DNA of 64,000 nt from NCBI GenBank assembly GCA_030424595.1, contig JAUHWG010000030.1, positions 62,001 to 126,000 on the forward strand, in the 5' to 3' direction. The stretch comes from Polyangia bacterium. GTDB taxonomy: Bacteria > Myxococcota_A > Polyangia > Nannocystales > Nannocystaceae. Position 1 is the first letter of the stretch. Every line of letters begins with the position of its first letter. Made by a program: the position numbers and the translations under genes. The notes under the pieces are model-generated. The model saw only the letters and a list, made by a program, of their open reading frames with translations. It made no database searches and was not told where the DNA came from. Of the stretch, positions 1 through 7,792 are shown in pieces.

Positions 1-146
1 GCTCTGCTCGCGTGATCGTGCGAGCAGACCCAGACGCGCTCGTCCCAGGGGGGGCGCGCGACAGGGGAGGGTCGAACTCTCCGACCGGTCATCGACAAAG
101 CCTAGCTCTGAACCCACTCGCGCGACAACGACGAAATTGATGGCCC

Positions 147-290
147 CTGCCGACCCCCGCACGGATGACCGCCATCCTCGGCCGCGTCCACGAGGTCCTG
201 GCCGTCGCTGGTCACGACGCCGACGACCGCGACCTCGACCCCGCGCACAAGCCGAGGCCCTTGCATGTGAAGGGGACGAGCATCTCGCAG
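147..290. pseudogene. IS91-like transposase scar, two inverted fragments
   Basis: The plus strand from about 147 to 242 reads PTPARMTAILGRVHEVL, nearly the same as a longer transposase remnant at 10893-11276. The minus strand from about 280 back to 244 reads CEMLVPFTCKGLGLC, the zinc-finger signature of IS91-type transposases (usually VPFSCKGRGFC). Two pieces of the same kind of gene therefore face each other within 150 bp, so this is a rearranged scar and not a gene. The rest of 1-494 shows no convincing gene. The family assignment rests on recognised motifs; the exact ends are approximate. Confidence 0.6.
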
Positions 291-494
291 GGAACTGAAC
301 TCTGTTCACCTCGAGCGATGAGCGTTGTCTCGGACATGTCCCATACCCTTCGGTCGCGAGGTGTCCTGACAGAGCTCCGACATGGGCGATGAAAGCCGCG
401 CTCGGACGATGGCTTTGGGTCCTATCCCGCTGAGATTCTTCTATATCGTCGATCTCACGCGAAGGCGGCGCGCTCCTTGCTCTGAGCAAGGGCG

Positions 495-1199
495 ATGCTC
501 CTGACAACGGTAAAACTCGTAAGTGTCTCCGCTCTCCTCCTATTCGTCGGCGAGGGAGAAGGTGACTCGCCGCCCCAGATCGAGTCTGTCGATAGCGACG
601 GCGATGGGGTTGACGATGCCGATGATCTCTGCGCCGGCAGCGATGACACGGTCGATCTTAACTCCAACGACGTCCCGGACTGTGATGAGAGCGCGGGGCC
701 CAACCTTATGTTCGACACCGCGAGCTCGATCGGCAACGCTACGGTCCACCCCAACAGCGTCGGCACCCATGGGTCGATGGACGCGATGGGCTGGTCTGGC
801 TCCGGAGGGCTCTGGCTCGCCTCGAGCTTGGCCAACGTCAGCGCGTCGATGTCGGTCTGTGTCAATGTGCCTGTCTTCTACGACACCTTCGAGCTGTGGT
901 TCCAGGCGCGGACGGCTTGGACCCCCAACGCGCCGGCCTACGCCGAAGTCCGCCAGTACACCGGCAAGGGGTGCACCGGATCAAGCGGGATCAACGGCAA
1001 CTACGTCAACCTCGGAAGCGGCGGGACCGCGAACGTTCCCTGGCCGACCTATAGTCACGAGGTTCCGCTGCAGGGGGGCACCCGCAGCGTTCTCATCGGC
1101 ATCACGATGGGCACAGATCAGCCGTGGACGATCGACAACATCCTCCTTCTGCCGGTCATCGAAGCGCTCGGCGACGACGATCCGCCCGGCATGGACTGA
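495..1199 (+). CDS. secreted protein with TSP3-like calcium-binding motif
   Basis: The 234-residue product starts with a short hydrophobic stretch (about residues 8-18) that can act as a signal peptide. Residues 32-64 are an Asp-rich segment, DSDGDGVDDADDLC, typical of thrombospondin type-3-like calcium-binding repeats that occur as linkers in secreted myxobacterial proteins. The remaining 170 residues are Gly/Ser/Trp-rich and beta-like, with three Cys, and no family was recognised. The gene stands alone between an IS scar and a convergent gene. Codon use is less GC-biased than in the neighbours. It probably acts outside the cell or on the outer membrane; the function is unknown. Confidence 0.6.
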   Translation: MLLTTVKLVSVSALLLFVGEGEGDSPPQIESVDSDGDGVDDADDLCAGSDDTVDLNSNDVPDCDESAGPNLMFDTASSIGNATVHPNSVGTHGSMDAMGWSGSGGLWLASSLANVSASMSVCVNVPVFYDTFELWFQARTAWTPNAPAYAEVRQYTGKGCTGSSGINGNYVNLGSGGTANVPWPTYSHEVPLQGGTRSVLIGITMGTDQPWTIDNILLLPVIEALGDDDPPGMD

Positions 1200-1640
1200 G
1201 AGCGAGGGGACGCGACCGCGCCGCGCCTCGCGATCTCTGCAGAATGACTCTCGGGAGGTCGAAGAGCGATGCGAGCTCGTCCGAGATACGCCGGGCATCG
1301 GGGTCGTCGGTGCGCTCGTAGGCGAAGTGTCCGTCAGGGCGGGGCTTCACGAGGCGAGGACGTCGGGCGCACCGCCACGAACCTGTTCTCCTGGACATTT
1401 TTATTTGTTCGTCTGAGCCCCGCGCCGACGCGTCGCAGTCGGCTCCGCGCGGTCGTGGTCGCCGACGACCGCCGCACTGTCGTGCCCGTGGACATGTCCG
1501 CGAACGCGACGCCTCGGCGTGAGGGCGACTTGAGATGCACACGGACGCGGCCGCGCGGCGGCGTTCATTCGTGCTCTGTCAGATCCAGGCGCCGATAGCC
1601 AGTGGGAAGCTGGCTGCTGACCCGCGCTCACGGACCGCCG
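1200..1640. other. intergenic gap between convergent genes
   Basis: No gene is supported here. The gap holds one copy of a 36-bp dispersed repeat (1451-1486) and a 6-bp-stem hairpin at 1597-1615 (AGCCAG, loop, CTGGCT), which lies just past the stop of the minus-strand metallopeptidase gene and could be a weak terminator. No T-tract follows it. Confidence 0.4.
1451..1486. repeat. 36-bp dispersed repeat, copy 1
   Basis: A 36-bp sequence beginning GGTCGTGGTCGCCGACGACC is present without mismatch again at 13627-13662. It contains the inverted repeat GGTCGT/ACGACC. Both copies lie in gaps between convergent genes. The bases immediately outside the 36 bp differ between copies. Confidence 0.75.
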
Positions 1641-4238
1641 TCACTGGCACGTCGAGTAGACGTCGAGGCAGCGGTCGACGCAGGGCTCGTACGCGGCGTG
1701 CTCGTCCATGCGCTTGGAGAGGTCGGGCGGGAGGGTCGCGCCGGCGGCGATCGCCGCGAGGTCGAGGGTCTCGGTGACGCGGGCGGCCTCTGCGGCGAGC
1801 GCGTTGCCCTCGGCGAGCCACGCGGCGAAGCGCGCGCAGGTGCACTCGCAGGAGAGGGCGGCGGTGTCGACCGCCGGAGCGCCGCCGTGGGCGTCGCCGT
1901 GAGCGTGGCCGTCGGCCGCCGCGTCGCCCGTCGCCGCGCCGTCGCCCCCGTCGGCGCCGGGGCCCGGCGCCGTGTAGCGCACCGACTCGGGGTCGACGGG
2001 CGGCGCCGCGCCGAGCACATAGTACTGGCCGAAGGGCAAGCTTACGTCGGCCTCGAGCGTGCCGCGGGCTACGCAAAAGTTGGCGGCGAGCGCCGCCGGA
2101 TCCGGCGACGTGCCGAGGCGATCGAGGTCGCCGAGGCACAGCGGCGCGGAGAAGCTCAGGGCGAGCCTGTCCGCGGTGAAGTCGAGCTTTACGGCCACCG
2201 GCTCGCCGTTCGGGGGTCCGACCATCTGCGGCGGCGCGCGGGTCGGGTCGATGGTGCCGACGACGTAGCCCGCCGTGACTCCGGAGAAGCCGAGCGGCAC
2301 GGGCTGGCCGAAGACGACCTGGTAGACCCGCGCCGGGGTCGGCTCGCCGGGCGCGTAGGTGTACAGGGCGAGGCCGGGGAGCCCTGCGGGGGCGTCGGCG
2401 AGCGCCTCTGCGGTGACGCCGGTGGTCCCGAGGAGCTCCGGCCGGAGGAACATCGCGTCGAGCCACGCGGGCGCCGTGCCGGGGAGCGCGGCGGCGGCGA
2501 TCGGCAGCGATGGGCGGGCGCCGCGGTGGGCGACGGCGGTGAGGGCCCCCGTCAGCGGACCGGCGGCGGAGGTGTGCTCGGGCGGCGACGGGGCGGGCAG
2601 CGCAGACGCGACGCGGGCGCTCCGCAGGCCGATCTTCAGGGTGATCTTGTCGGTGCGATCGAGCCACTCGCGGCGCGTGTCGTCGGGGAAGGAGGTGAGC
2701 GTCACAATCGCGGTGCCGTGCCCCTGAGCGCTGAGCTCGATCGGATCGGTGGTCCAGGTCGTAGACAGGGTGCTGCCCGTCGTCGTGACCCCCGGCACCT
2801 CGCAGTCCGTCATCGATCCCTTCGCGGCGCAGTCCCATGGGCCCGCGCCCTCGACCCGCGCGAGGCCGACGCCGAGGCCCCGTAGCACCGTCTCGGGCGC
2901 GCCCTCGGCGATGAATTCGAGCCGCGCCGTGTGTCCCGCGGGGGCCTCGATGGTCAGCGACAGGCAGCGGGCTGTCATCGCCGGGAACTCCACCTTGTGC
3001 TCGCGGATCGCGCTGGGGCTGAGCTCGAGCTCGGTGCAGCCGTCGAAGGCGTCGACGAGCCACTGTGCCGGCTGGAACTTCGCCTCTAGAGCCTTGGCGC
3101 CGCGCAGCCCGAAGCGATAGAAGCGGGTGAAGCCCCAGCTCGCGAAGTGGGGGATGAAGGCGCGGTAGACGGCGCCGAGGCTGCGCTTGGTCGCCGCTCG
3201 CGAGGCCCTGTCGAGCCACCCGACCCAGTCGGTGTTCGTCGCCGCGCGGGCGGCCGTGGGCTCCGCCAGGAGCTTGGCGAAGAAGGCCGGGTCGTCGCCG
3301 CCGTAGCGCTCCATCATGAAGGTGAAGAGGCTGCTCGTGCGGTAGTGGTCGAGCGCTTCGGTTGCGCGCTCCACCCCGGCCTTGCCGACCGTACTGTAGG
3401 ACGCGTCGGTCGCCGGCAGCGGCCGCGCGTAGTTCCGGAGCATGGTCGGCGTGTAGACCAGGGTCGGATCGGCGTCGACGCGCCAATGGCCGGTCGCCTC
3501 GCGGAGGAGGCGGAGGCCGACGGCGTCGGCCATGCCCTCGGTGACCCAAAGGCGGGCCTCGCCGTGCGCGCTCGACGGGCTGTTGGCGATCGCCGGTGAC
3601 CAGCGCTGCATGACGTGCGTCAGCTCGTGGGCGAGGAAGTAGTGGACCGAGTCGACCGGCCGCGTCGGGCTGAAGGCCCGGACCGTGTCGGCGTTGATGT
3701 GCGAGACGGTGTCGTCCACGCCCGTCGTCGGCGGCTTCCAGGAGTCGGCGAAGGCCGTGTTGTCGCCCTCCAGCGGGCGGACGTAGAGGCGATAGAAGGG
3801 GGCGCCGGCGGGGCCGAAGAGCGGCATGTGCGGGCGGATCCCCCAGCGATCGAAGTGATCGACCATGTCGCCGAGGCGGCGCTCGACCTCCGCGGCGCGC
3901 TCCGCCGGGACGCACGCCGTCGCTGTGGGGTCTTCGTTGCGGGCGAGCAGACTGCGGGCTTCGTTGTCGAGGTCGGTGTCGTGCTTCGCGTAGGGCGAGA
4001 GGGTGCTCTCCGCGTACTTGCCGCAGAAGATCTTGAACTGGCGGGTGGCGAAGTTGGTGCGGGCCTTCGGGTTGAGGTAGAGGTCGTTGGTCTTGGGCGC
4101 GGGCTCGGGCCCGGGCGCGGTGTCGCAGGCGCCCGCGCTCAGGGCGGCGGCGCAGGCCAGCGCAGCGAGCATGTCGGAAGGGACATGCGATGCGAGCGAC
4201 CGCCCGCACAGACGACTCCTGAGGGCGCGCGCCATCAC
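1641..4238 (-). CDS. lipoprotein zinc metallopeptidase (HExxH, gluzincin-like)
   Basis: The 865-residue protein carries HELTH at residues 204-208 and TEGMAD at 233-238, so the third zinc ligand would be Glu234, 26 residues after the second His. This HExxH-x25-E layout is that of gluzincin-type peptidases. The N-terminus has basic residues, a hydrophobic stretch and a Cys at residue 38 (SAGAC), a weak lipobox, so it is probably exported and perhaps lipid-anchored. The C-terminal half shows no recognised domain; it has an HAHGDAHGG stretch and ends in a Cys-rich tail (CECTC, then CVDRC). A start at 4172 (MLAAL) is also possible but would give a signal peptide without positive charge. The substrate is unknown. 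Confidence 0.65.
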   Translation of the reverse strand: MMARALRSRLCGRSLASHVPSDMLAALACAAALSAGACDTAPGPEPAPKTNDLYLNPKARTNFATRQFKIFCGKYAESTLSPYAKHDTDLDNEARSLLARNEDPTATACVPAERAAEVERRLGDMVDHFDRWGIRPHMPLFGPAGAPFYRLYVRPLEGDNTAFADSWKPPTTGVDDTVSHINADTVRAFSPTRPVDSVHYFLAHELTHVMQRWSPAIANSPSSAHGEARLWVTEGMADAVGLRLLREATGHWRVDADPTLVYTPTMLRNYARPLPATDASYSTVGKAGVERATEALDHYRTSSLFTFMMERYGGDDPAFFAKLLAEPTAARAATNTDWVGWLDRASRAATKRSLGAVYRAFIPHFASWGFTRFYRFGLRGAKALEAKFQPAQWLVDAFDGCTELELSPSAIREHKVEFPAMTARCLSLTIEAPAGHTARLEFIAEGAPETVLRGLGVGLARVEGAGPWDCAAKGSMTDCEVPGVTTTGSTLSTTWTTDPIELSAQGHGTAIVTLTSFPDDTRREWLDRTDKITLKIGLRSARVASALPAPSPPEHTSAAGPLTGALTAVAHRGARPSLPIAAAALPGTAPAWLDAMFLRPELLGTTGVTAEALADAPAGLPGLALYTYAPGEPTPARVYQVVFGQPVPLGFSGVTAGYVVGTIDPTRAPPQMVGPPNGEPVAVKLDFTADRLALSFSAPLCLGDLDRLGTSPDPAALAANFCVARGTLEADVSLPFGQYYVLGAAPPVDPESVRYTAPGPGADGGDGAATGDAAADGHAHGDAHGGAPAVDTAALSCECTCARFAAWLAEGNALAAEAARVTETLDLAAIAAGATLPPDLSKRMDEHAAYEPCVDRCLDVYSTCQ

Positions 4239-4435
4239 GGCATCATCTCACATGCGTCGCGCGAACGCAGCGCGTGACCTCTCCCGGCGGCCGCGCGCGT
4301 CGGCCCTCGTCTGCACCCGCAGGCTAGCCGCCGGATGCGATAACCGGCCTGGGCGAGCCGGTCACGAAACCACCGGATCGCACGATGCGGCTTCGCCGTC
4401 TGCGGCGACTTCTCGCAGGGCTCCGTGCGTAGGCG

Positions 4436-4528
4436 TGCTGCCGCTGCGGCGACGAGCTGCGCGTCCCCTTCCCGTGCAAGGGCCGCGGCTTCTGCCCGTC
4501 GTGCATGGGCCGGCGCATGGCCGCTTGA
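4436..4528 (+). pseudogene. IS91-like transposase zinc-finger fragment
   Basis: In one frame the sequence reads CCRCGDELRVPFPCKGRGF followed by CPSCMGRRMAA and a stop. Two CxxC-type pairs plus VPFxCKGRGFCPSC and GRRM are the N-terminal zinc-binding domain of IS91-family transposases. A TAG lies in frame immediately upstream (4430-4432) and the frame stops after the motif, so only about 30 codons survive. The overlapping upstream part of the frame that runs into the next gene (from 4425) is therefore not its true N-terminus. Confidence 0.7.
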
Positions 4529-4589
4529 GCGCCTGTCCCTGAAGAGGGGCCGCGGGAACCGTCGGGCCCGCTCGCGCGTACCCGGGGAG

Positions 4590-5408
4590 ATGATGAGTTC
4601 GACCAATACGGGATCGCTCGGCCGGACGCGCCCGGCCCTGACCACGCTCGCCGCTGTGATCGCCGCGCTCGGGTTCGCCTCCTTCGAGAGGTCCCCGCCG
4701 CTCGCCCTCCTGATCCCGATCGGGCTCCTCCTCCTCGCGGCCGGGCTCGTCTGGCGGCCGAGCCTCCCGAGCCAGCTCCTGGTGCGGGCGGCCCTCTGGT
4801 CCAACCTCCTCCTCGGCGTCCTCCTCAGCGTCAACGGCCAATCGATCGAGCAGCTCCCCGGCGGGGTGGTCGCGCTGGCCACCGGGGCCGCGCTCCTCGT
4901 CCTCGGCCGCGCGGGCCTCGACCAGCCGAGCCCCGCGTTCAGCCCGGCCGCCTTCCGCGGGTCGCTGGTGCTCGCGCTGGTGATGGCCCTCGCCGACACC
5001 CAGTCGCTCGCCCTCTTCGGCGCGCTCCAGCTCGATCGCTCGCTGAGCGCCGCTGGCCCGCTTCTCGCCTGCGCCGGGCTGATGGTGATCGCGATCGTCG
5101 GCCTCTACCGCCTCCGGGTCTGGGGGCTCGCGCTCAACATCGCCGCCAACCTCCTGATCGCCGGCCTCGCACTCAGCGGCGCCCTCGAGGTCCCACGCCT
5201 CGTCGCCTGGACCCTGGCGACGACCGCGGCACTCCAGCTCCTCCTCCCCCTGCCCCTGGTGGTGGCGATGGTCCGCGGGCGGGCGCCCGCGGCCGATCCC
5301 GCCCGGGCGTCGCGCCTACGGGCCGCCCTGATCCCCGGGGTGATCATGGTCCTGATGACGGCGGCGGCGATCGGCGCGAGCGCGGGCAGCCGCCTCATCG
5401 ACATGTAG
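4590..5408 (+). CDS. multi-pass membrane protein, unknown function
   Basis: Starting at the double ATG (4590/4593), next to GGGGAG, the product is 272 residues. It consists of about eight hydrophobic segments separated by short loops, with an Arg-rich loop near the end (VRGRAPAADPARASRLR). The open frame continues upstream to 4425, but that part translates an IS91-like zinc-finger region in the wrong frame, so the downstream start is preferred. No family is recognised and nothing in the neighbourhood suggests a role. It may be transcribed alone. Confidence 0.6.
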   Translation: MMSSTNTGSLGRTRPALTTLAAVIAALGFASFERSPPLALLIPIGLLLLAAGLVWRPSLPSQLLVRAALWSNLLLGVLLSVNGQSIEQLPGGVVALATGAALLVLGRAGLDQPSPAFSPAAFRGSLVLALVMALADTQSLALFGALQLDRSLSAAGPLLACAGLMVIAIVGLYRLRVWGLALNIAANLLIAGLALSGALEVPRLVAWTLATTAALQLLLPLPLVVAMVRGRAPAADPARASRLRAALIPGVIMVLMTAAAIGASAGSRLIDM

Positions 5409-5506
5409 CGGCGGTCCGCGCCGGCGCGCGTGAGGACAGGCCGCGGGCGCCGCACCTACGAGGTCACCCGGACCCCGCCGTGAGGTTGTCCTCTGCGACC
5501 CCGCGG

Positions 5507-5614
5507 GTTGACCTCGCCTCGATGCCGCAAGGCGTTGAGCACAACTCTCCAGGATCCGCCCGCCGGGCGTCGGTGAGCGTTGACCTCGCCTCGATGCCGC
5601 AAGGCGTTGAGCAC
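5507..5614. CRISPR. minimal CRISPR-like locus, two 36-bp repeats and one 36-bp spacer
   Basis: Two identical 36-bp repeats (5507-5542 and 5579-5614) start GTTGACCTCGCC and end GGCGTTGAGCAC. They are separated by 36 unique bases (5543-5578). The repeat has a short internal stem GCC-GCAA-GGC, and the identity stops exactly at the repeat borders on both sides. Repeat length, spacer length and the small palindrome match CRISPR arrays with 36-nt repeats. With only two repeats and no cas genes nearby, a remnant or solo array is likely, and a chance duplication cannot be excluded. Confidence 0.5.
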
Positions 5615-5806
5615 TAGTCAACCTCGACGGTGTAGCGGGTCGACGAGGGCGAGCGAATGTGCGCGGGTGTTTTGCCCCGGACTCTGCGACCACGGAGCGT
5701 CGGCTTTGGGCGGCGAGACATTACGGGGATCGGCGAGGAGAGCAGATGAGGAGAGCGGTTCCGAGGATGTCGTCACCCCAGCGCATGCTGACCTCGATCA
5801 CCAGCA

Positions 5807-6025
5807 TTAGCACACCGGGGTGAAGTACGGCAGCCACACCGGTACGACCAGAGGTACGGGCGCGGGGCGGAACACGTGGCAGACCCCATCGTCTGTGCTG
5901 AGGGGGAAGAGGCCGCGCTCGTGCAGCGCGAGCTCGGGCTCGTAGGGGTTGTCGCGGAGCGTCGGGTAGAGCGAGGCGAACATCAGGACGTCGCGGACGA
6001 TGCCGGCGGCGATCCGACAGAGCAT
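5807..6025 (-). pseudogene. C-terminal fragment of an unknown protein
   Basis: The 72-codon frame reads like real protein (MFASLYPTLRDNPYEPEL, then VPVWLPYFTPVC and a TAA stop), with a normal residue mix rich in Pro, Leu, Val and Tyr, unlike the Arg/Ala-rich noise frames of this genome. The same frame stays open upstream to about 6120, so the original gene may have been longer and lost its 5' part. It has no recognised family. It could also be a small intact gene. Confidence 0.35.
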
Positions 6026-6176
6026 ATCGACGGCTTGTCCAGTAGAGAGGATGTAGTCGCTTGTCCGGCTGTCGCGGAGGGGGCGCTGTGGTGTCGGAGA
6101 ACCCCGACGGCGAGCGCCTGCCTAGACATACGGGGTGATGCAGAGCAGGCTGGTGGATGTAGAATCGAAGCGCATC

Positions 6177-7631
6177 ATGGAGTTCCCACCGGAGAGATTC
6201 GCTCGCATAGGCGCGTTGGTGTTCACCTTCGCCGTGGGTTCTTGCAGCGGTGACTCGACCGCCACCAGCACCTCGGCGACCGAAACCTGGACGACTACAT
6301 CCAAGACGACTGCGAGCACCGGCTCCGGCTCGACCTTCAACCCAACGACGAGCGCGACGACCACGAGCAACACCACTGATGCTTCGGACACGTCTTCTAC
6401 GGCGAGCACGTCGAGCGGCGAGGCGTCGTCGACGACCGCTGTAGAACCCTTTTGTGGTGACGGCCACGTCGATCCCGGAGAGGGGTGCGATGACGGTGAC
6501 GATGATCCTGCAGATGGTTGTCTGCCGGACTGTTCCATCGGTCCGGGCGGGCTCCTAGGCTGCTTCGATCGTCAGGGCGGCGGCGAGGAGGAGTACAATC
6601 ACGCGATCGCTTGGGCGCCAGCGTCCGCTGGCTTCGCCGGATCGTTGCTCGTCGGTGGGGCGCGCGGTGAGGATGAGGGGCCTCCGAGGCGCTCCTTCGT
6701 CCGCTACATCGACTCCGAGACGGAGGGGAGCAAGGTTGAAGTTGTCGAGTCCGCCGATGCTTATCACCGTTGGACTAACGCGATAGAGTTCGGTATCGAC
6801 GACCGTGTGGTAGTTGGAGGCTCAGCGGTACCGACAGACTGGGACCCAGATGCGGACGACTCGTTCGACCTCTGGTTGGGCCTCTATGCCGCGGATGGAT
6901 CGATCGACAAGAGCGTCGGTTTTCCGAAGTTCGGCGCGCTCCGAAGTCTTGGAGTTTCGGGGGCGGGCCACGTCGTCACTCTGGTGTTTCACCCGTTCGA
7001 TGCTCTCGTGGTGACGTTCACGCCCGAACTTGCGTACCAGTGGAGCTACTCGGTGACGGAGGTTGAGCCCCTCGGGAACAACGAATTCCGAGGTTTGGTC
7101 GTCGATCCCGCGGGGATCACCTATGTCACTGGCCAGCGCTGGGATCCCGACACCTACACAAGCGTGGTCTTGCTCGTAGCGTTCGACCCCTCCGGCTCCG
7201 TCCTTTGGAAGAAGCTCGATCCTTCGCCGACCAAGTCCGACGCCGCCGGGAGTCATGTGTTCATTGACGCCAGCGGCGATATCGTTGTTGCTGGGGGCGA
7301 GTGGGATGGGAATGACCCGATCGTCCCGTTGCTAGCCCGCTTTGGCGTCGATGGCATGGCGTTAGCGTGGTCCTCTTGGACCCCCGGTAACGACGGACAG
7401 GAGGTCGTCGTCGCTGCGGTCCGTGCCGCGCCTGACGGCGGCTGCTTCGCCTCGTTCTACAGCCCCGGTGGAGATTCGAGCTCGTACTTAGCCCGCCTTG
7501 ACGAGGCCGGAGCCCCGGTATGGGTGCGCGAGTTCGAGCCCGAAACGTCTGTGATCCATAGCCTCGCATATGATCCAGCGGGTACGCTCTACGGAACTCG
7601 GAGTCATGAGATCTGTGCGTTCCTCCCGTGA
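6177..7631 (+). CDS. lipoprotein with Thr/Ser linker, DUF4215-like repeat and beta-propeller
   Basis: The 484-residue product (start ATG 6177; a GTG at 6135 is the alternative) has a lipoprotein signal ending AVGSC with Cys23. About 70 residues of Thr/Ser-rich linker follow, then the Cys-rich motif CGDGHVDPGEGCDDG (residues 93-107), typical of the DUF4215/myxobacterial disulfide repeat. The rest has repeated blocks such as DPAGITYVTG, DASGDIVVAGG and DPAGTLYG, as in SBBP/NHL-like propellers. It is expected on the outer membrane surface. Such proteins are common in Nannocystaceae and their roles are mostly unknown. The downstream gene is convergent. Confidence 0.75.
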   Translation: MEFPPERFARIGALVFTFAVGSCSGDSTATSTSATETWTTTSKTTASTGSGSTFNPTTSATTTSNTTDASDTSSTASTSSGEASSTTAVEPFCGDGHVDPGEGCDDGDDDPADGCLPDCSIGPGGLLGCFDRQGGGEEEYNHAIAWAPASAGFAGSLLVGGARGEDEGPPRRSFVRYIDSETEGSKVEVVESADAYHRWTNAIEFGIDDRVVVGGSAVPTDWDPDADDSFDLWLGLYAADGSIDKSVGFPKFGALRSLGVSGAGHVVTLVFHPFDALVVTFTPELAYQWSYSVTEVEPLGNNEFRGLVVDPAGITYVTGQRWDPDTYTSVVLLVAFDPSGSVLWKKLDPSPTKSDAAGSHVFIDASGDIVVAGGEWDGNDPIVPLLARFGVDGMALAWSSWTPGNDGQEVVVAAVRAAPDGGCFASFYSPGGDSSSYLARLDEAGAPVWVREFEPETSVIHSLAYDPAGTLYGTRSHEICAFLP

Positions 7632-7792
7632 TTAGCTTGGCACGAAGCTGTGCTTTTCGGAGTCACCCCAGACTTGACGGCCTGCCTCCAGTTCGGCCAT
7701 CCAGGCCGGGTCGGGTAGGCCACCACCGCCCGCCACGCCGACCCCCGTCGACACCCGGGCTTGCGGGGCGCCGCGGCCGCGACACGCGGGGC

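Larger units (their letters stand above)
5409..6176. other. long gene-poor gap with CRISPR-like locus and a gene fragment
   Basis: The 768-bp gap holds the two-repeat CRISPR-like locus at 5507-5614 and a minus-strand coding fragment at 5807-6025. The rest (5615-5806 and 6026-6134) shows nothing clear. No cas gene is visible anywhere in the window. Confidence 0.5.

Noticed and set aside
7632..7660. Small hairpin AGCTT-loop-AAGCT followed by GTGCTTTT after the DUF4215-like lipoprotein gene
   Set aside because: The stem is only 5 bp and the T-run is short; it may be a weak terminator but is not strong enough to list.
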